NCBI GenBank assembly: GCA_015492395.1
Contig: WGFD01000215.1
Span: 1 to 6,612 of the forward strand
Origin: Deltaproteobacteria bacterium
GTDB lineage: Bacteria > Desulfobacterota > GWC2-55-46 > S146-70
Direction of reading: 5' to 3'
Length of the DNA: 6,612 bases
Shown here: one piece after another, positions 5,928-6,612 of the stretch
How the letters are laid out: each line of letters begins with the position of its first letter
How positions within the stretch are numbered: position 1 is the stretch's first letter
The notes under the pieces: generated by a model
Databases searched by the model: none
Seen by the model: only the letters and a program-made list of their open reading frames with translations
Told to the model about the DNA's origin: nothing
Position numbers and translations under genes: made by a program

Positions 5928-5963
5928 GAATATGCATAGCGCCGATGAAAAGGGAGACTGTTT

Positions 5964-6461
5964 ATGGACATCGCGCACCTTACAGGCAGGGATGTACTTG
6001 AGGTAGCGGTACAGATAGAAAAGAACGGAGTGCGCTTCTATACCTTAGCCGGAGAGACCGTAAGAAACGAACGGCTCTCGGAGCTCCTTTCGTTCCTCGC
6101 CGAGGAGGAGAAGAGGCATATCACTACATTCGAAGAGATGTTGAATGACATCCCTGCGGATGCTCCTCCAGGAACAACCGACCCGTATCTGGATGAGGCG
6201 TCTCTCTACATAGGGGCTCTGGCCGACTCGAAGGTGTTTACAAAGCATGGGATAGGACTCCGGCTGGATGAGGGTGTAAAGAACGAATCTGAGATCTTAA
6301 GACTTGCGATAGATATGGAGAAGGACTCTATACTTTTTTATCACGAATTGAAGAATGGAGTCAGGGAGGGCGACAGGCCTTCGGTCGAGAAGTTGATTTC
6401 AGAAGAAAAGGAACACTTCGTAAAGTTGCAGAAACTGCAAAGAGAGCTGATCAAGGGATAG
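5964..6461 (+). CDS. Ferritin-like di-iron protein of the rubrerythrin type, without rubredoxin domain
   Basis: This 165-aa protein is built from two helical halves, each carrying half of a di-iron site, as in rubrerythrin. First half: IEKNGVRFY (18-26) with Glu19, then EEEKRH (47-52) with Glu49 and His52 as ExxH. Second half: MEKDSILFY (118-126) with Glu119, then EEKEH (147-151) with Glu148 and His151. Rubrerythrins reduce peroxide or handle iron in anaerobes. The C-terminal rubredoxin domain of classical rubrerythrin is absent, so electrons would have to come from another protein. The linker (about 70-105) is longer than a simple helix turn. The start ATG has a good ribosome binding site and its own promoter. 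A Cys-rich gene follows after 29 bp and could supply the missing redox or metal partner. The exact activity is an inference. Confidence 0.88.
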   Translation: MDIAHLTGRDVLEVAVQIEKNGVRFYTLAGETVRNERLSELLSFLAEEEKRHITTFEEMLNDIPADAPPGTTDPYLDEASLYIGALADSKVFTKHGIGLRLDEGVKNESEILRLAIDMEKDSILFYHELKNGVREGDRPSVEKLISEEKEHFVKLQKLQRELIKG

Positions 6462-6490
6462 CTGCATACAAAGATGAATGGAGTGGTTAA

Positions 6491-6612
6491 ATGACGGAAT
6501 ATGTAAAGACATTTTCATGTCCTACATGCTCTGAACTGGCAAGCGGGCTCGGACACCTTTGCCATCCGGTAAAGAAGGCCAATCACTTCACGTGTGAGTT
6601 CTGCAATAAAAC
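6491..6612 (+). CDS. N-terminus of a Cys-rich zinc-ribbon-like protein, cut by window end
   Basis: ATG 6491 has GGAG (6480-6483) 7 nt upstream and opens a frame that runs off the right edge after 40 codons and two bases. The visible part has Cys10-x2-Cys13, Cys24-His25-Pro26 and Cys35-x2-Cys38. The two CxxC knuckles fit a zinc ribbon or rubredoxin-like iron site, and Cys24-His25 could add a further ligand. I do not recognise the family. The rubredoxin signature (CPxCG near the second pair) is not met, since the second pair is CEFCN. The 29-bp gap after the ferritin-like gene makes co-transcription likely. Confidence 0.75.
   Translation, partial: MTEYVKTFSCPTCSELASGLGHLCHPVKKANHFTCEFCNK

Noticed and set aside
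5187..5978. 263-aa open frame on the minus strand
   Set aside because: It overlaps the helicase C-terminus and its 3' hairpin in antisense; the translation shows no recognisable fold and the helicase frame is fully conserved.
1..6612. CRISPR array, tRNA, rRNA, insertion sequence or toxin-antitoxin pair
   Set aside because: No regularly spaced repeats, cloverleaf, transposase motifs, terminal inverted repeats or paired small genes were seen.

Overview
This 6.6 kb window looks like ordinary bacterial chromosome. All the genes I can support lie on the + strand: four complete ones and a fifth cut by the right edge. I see no transposase, phage gene, CRISPR array, tRNA or rRNA. The mix is a lytic transglycosylase with a DUF4124-like motif, a caffeoyl-CoA-type O-methyltransferase, a YgiQ radical SAM protein, a DEAD-box helicase with a DbpA-type tail, and a ferritin-like protein followed by a Cys-rich mini-protein. 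GC content is moderate, with heavy use of ATA for Ile and AGG/AGA for Arg. This fits an anaerobic or microaerophilic deltaproteobacterium-like (Desulfobacterota) or Nitrospirota-like genome. That placement is an inference from gene families and codon use and is not firm.

Layout. 1-236: non-coding lead-in, with a good promoter at 201-229. 237-896: secreted lytic transglycosylase. 897-1203: repeat-rich intergenic region with a hairpin and a promoter at 1169-1197. 1204-1872: SAM-dependent O-methyltransferase. 1873-2266: long intergenic region or leader, containing an AT-rich promoter zone, a terminator-like hairpin with a T tract, an alternative hairpin and a possible 20-codon upstream ORF. 2267-4177: ygiQ. 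4201-5808: DEAD-box helicase, 23 bp after ygiQ and probably co-transcribed with it. 5809-5963: hairpin, then a promoter. 5964-6461: ferritin-like protein. 6491-end: start of a Cys-rich protein in the same operon.

The genes fall into four transcription units: the transglycosylase alone (cell wall), the methyltransferase alone, ygiQ plus helicase (radical SAM enzyme plus RNA remodelling), and ferritin-like plus Cys-rich protein (iron/oxygen or peroxide handling). I found no clear new multi-gene system. The more unusual signals are regulatory. The first two genes have promoters whose predicted transcription start falls on or next to the ATG, with no Shine-Dalgarno sequence, which suggests leaderless mRNAs. 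The ygiQ leader looks like an attenuator. The last operon pairs a ferritin-like protein with a zinc-ribbon-like protein I do not recognise.
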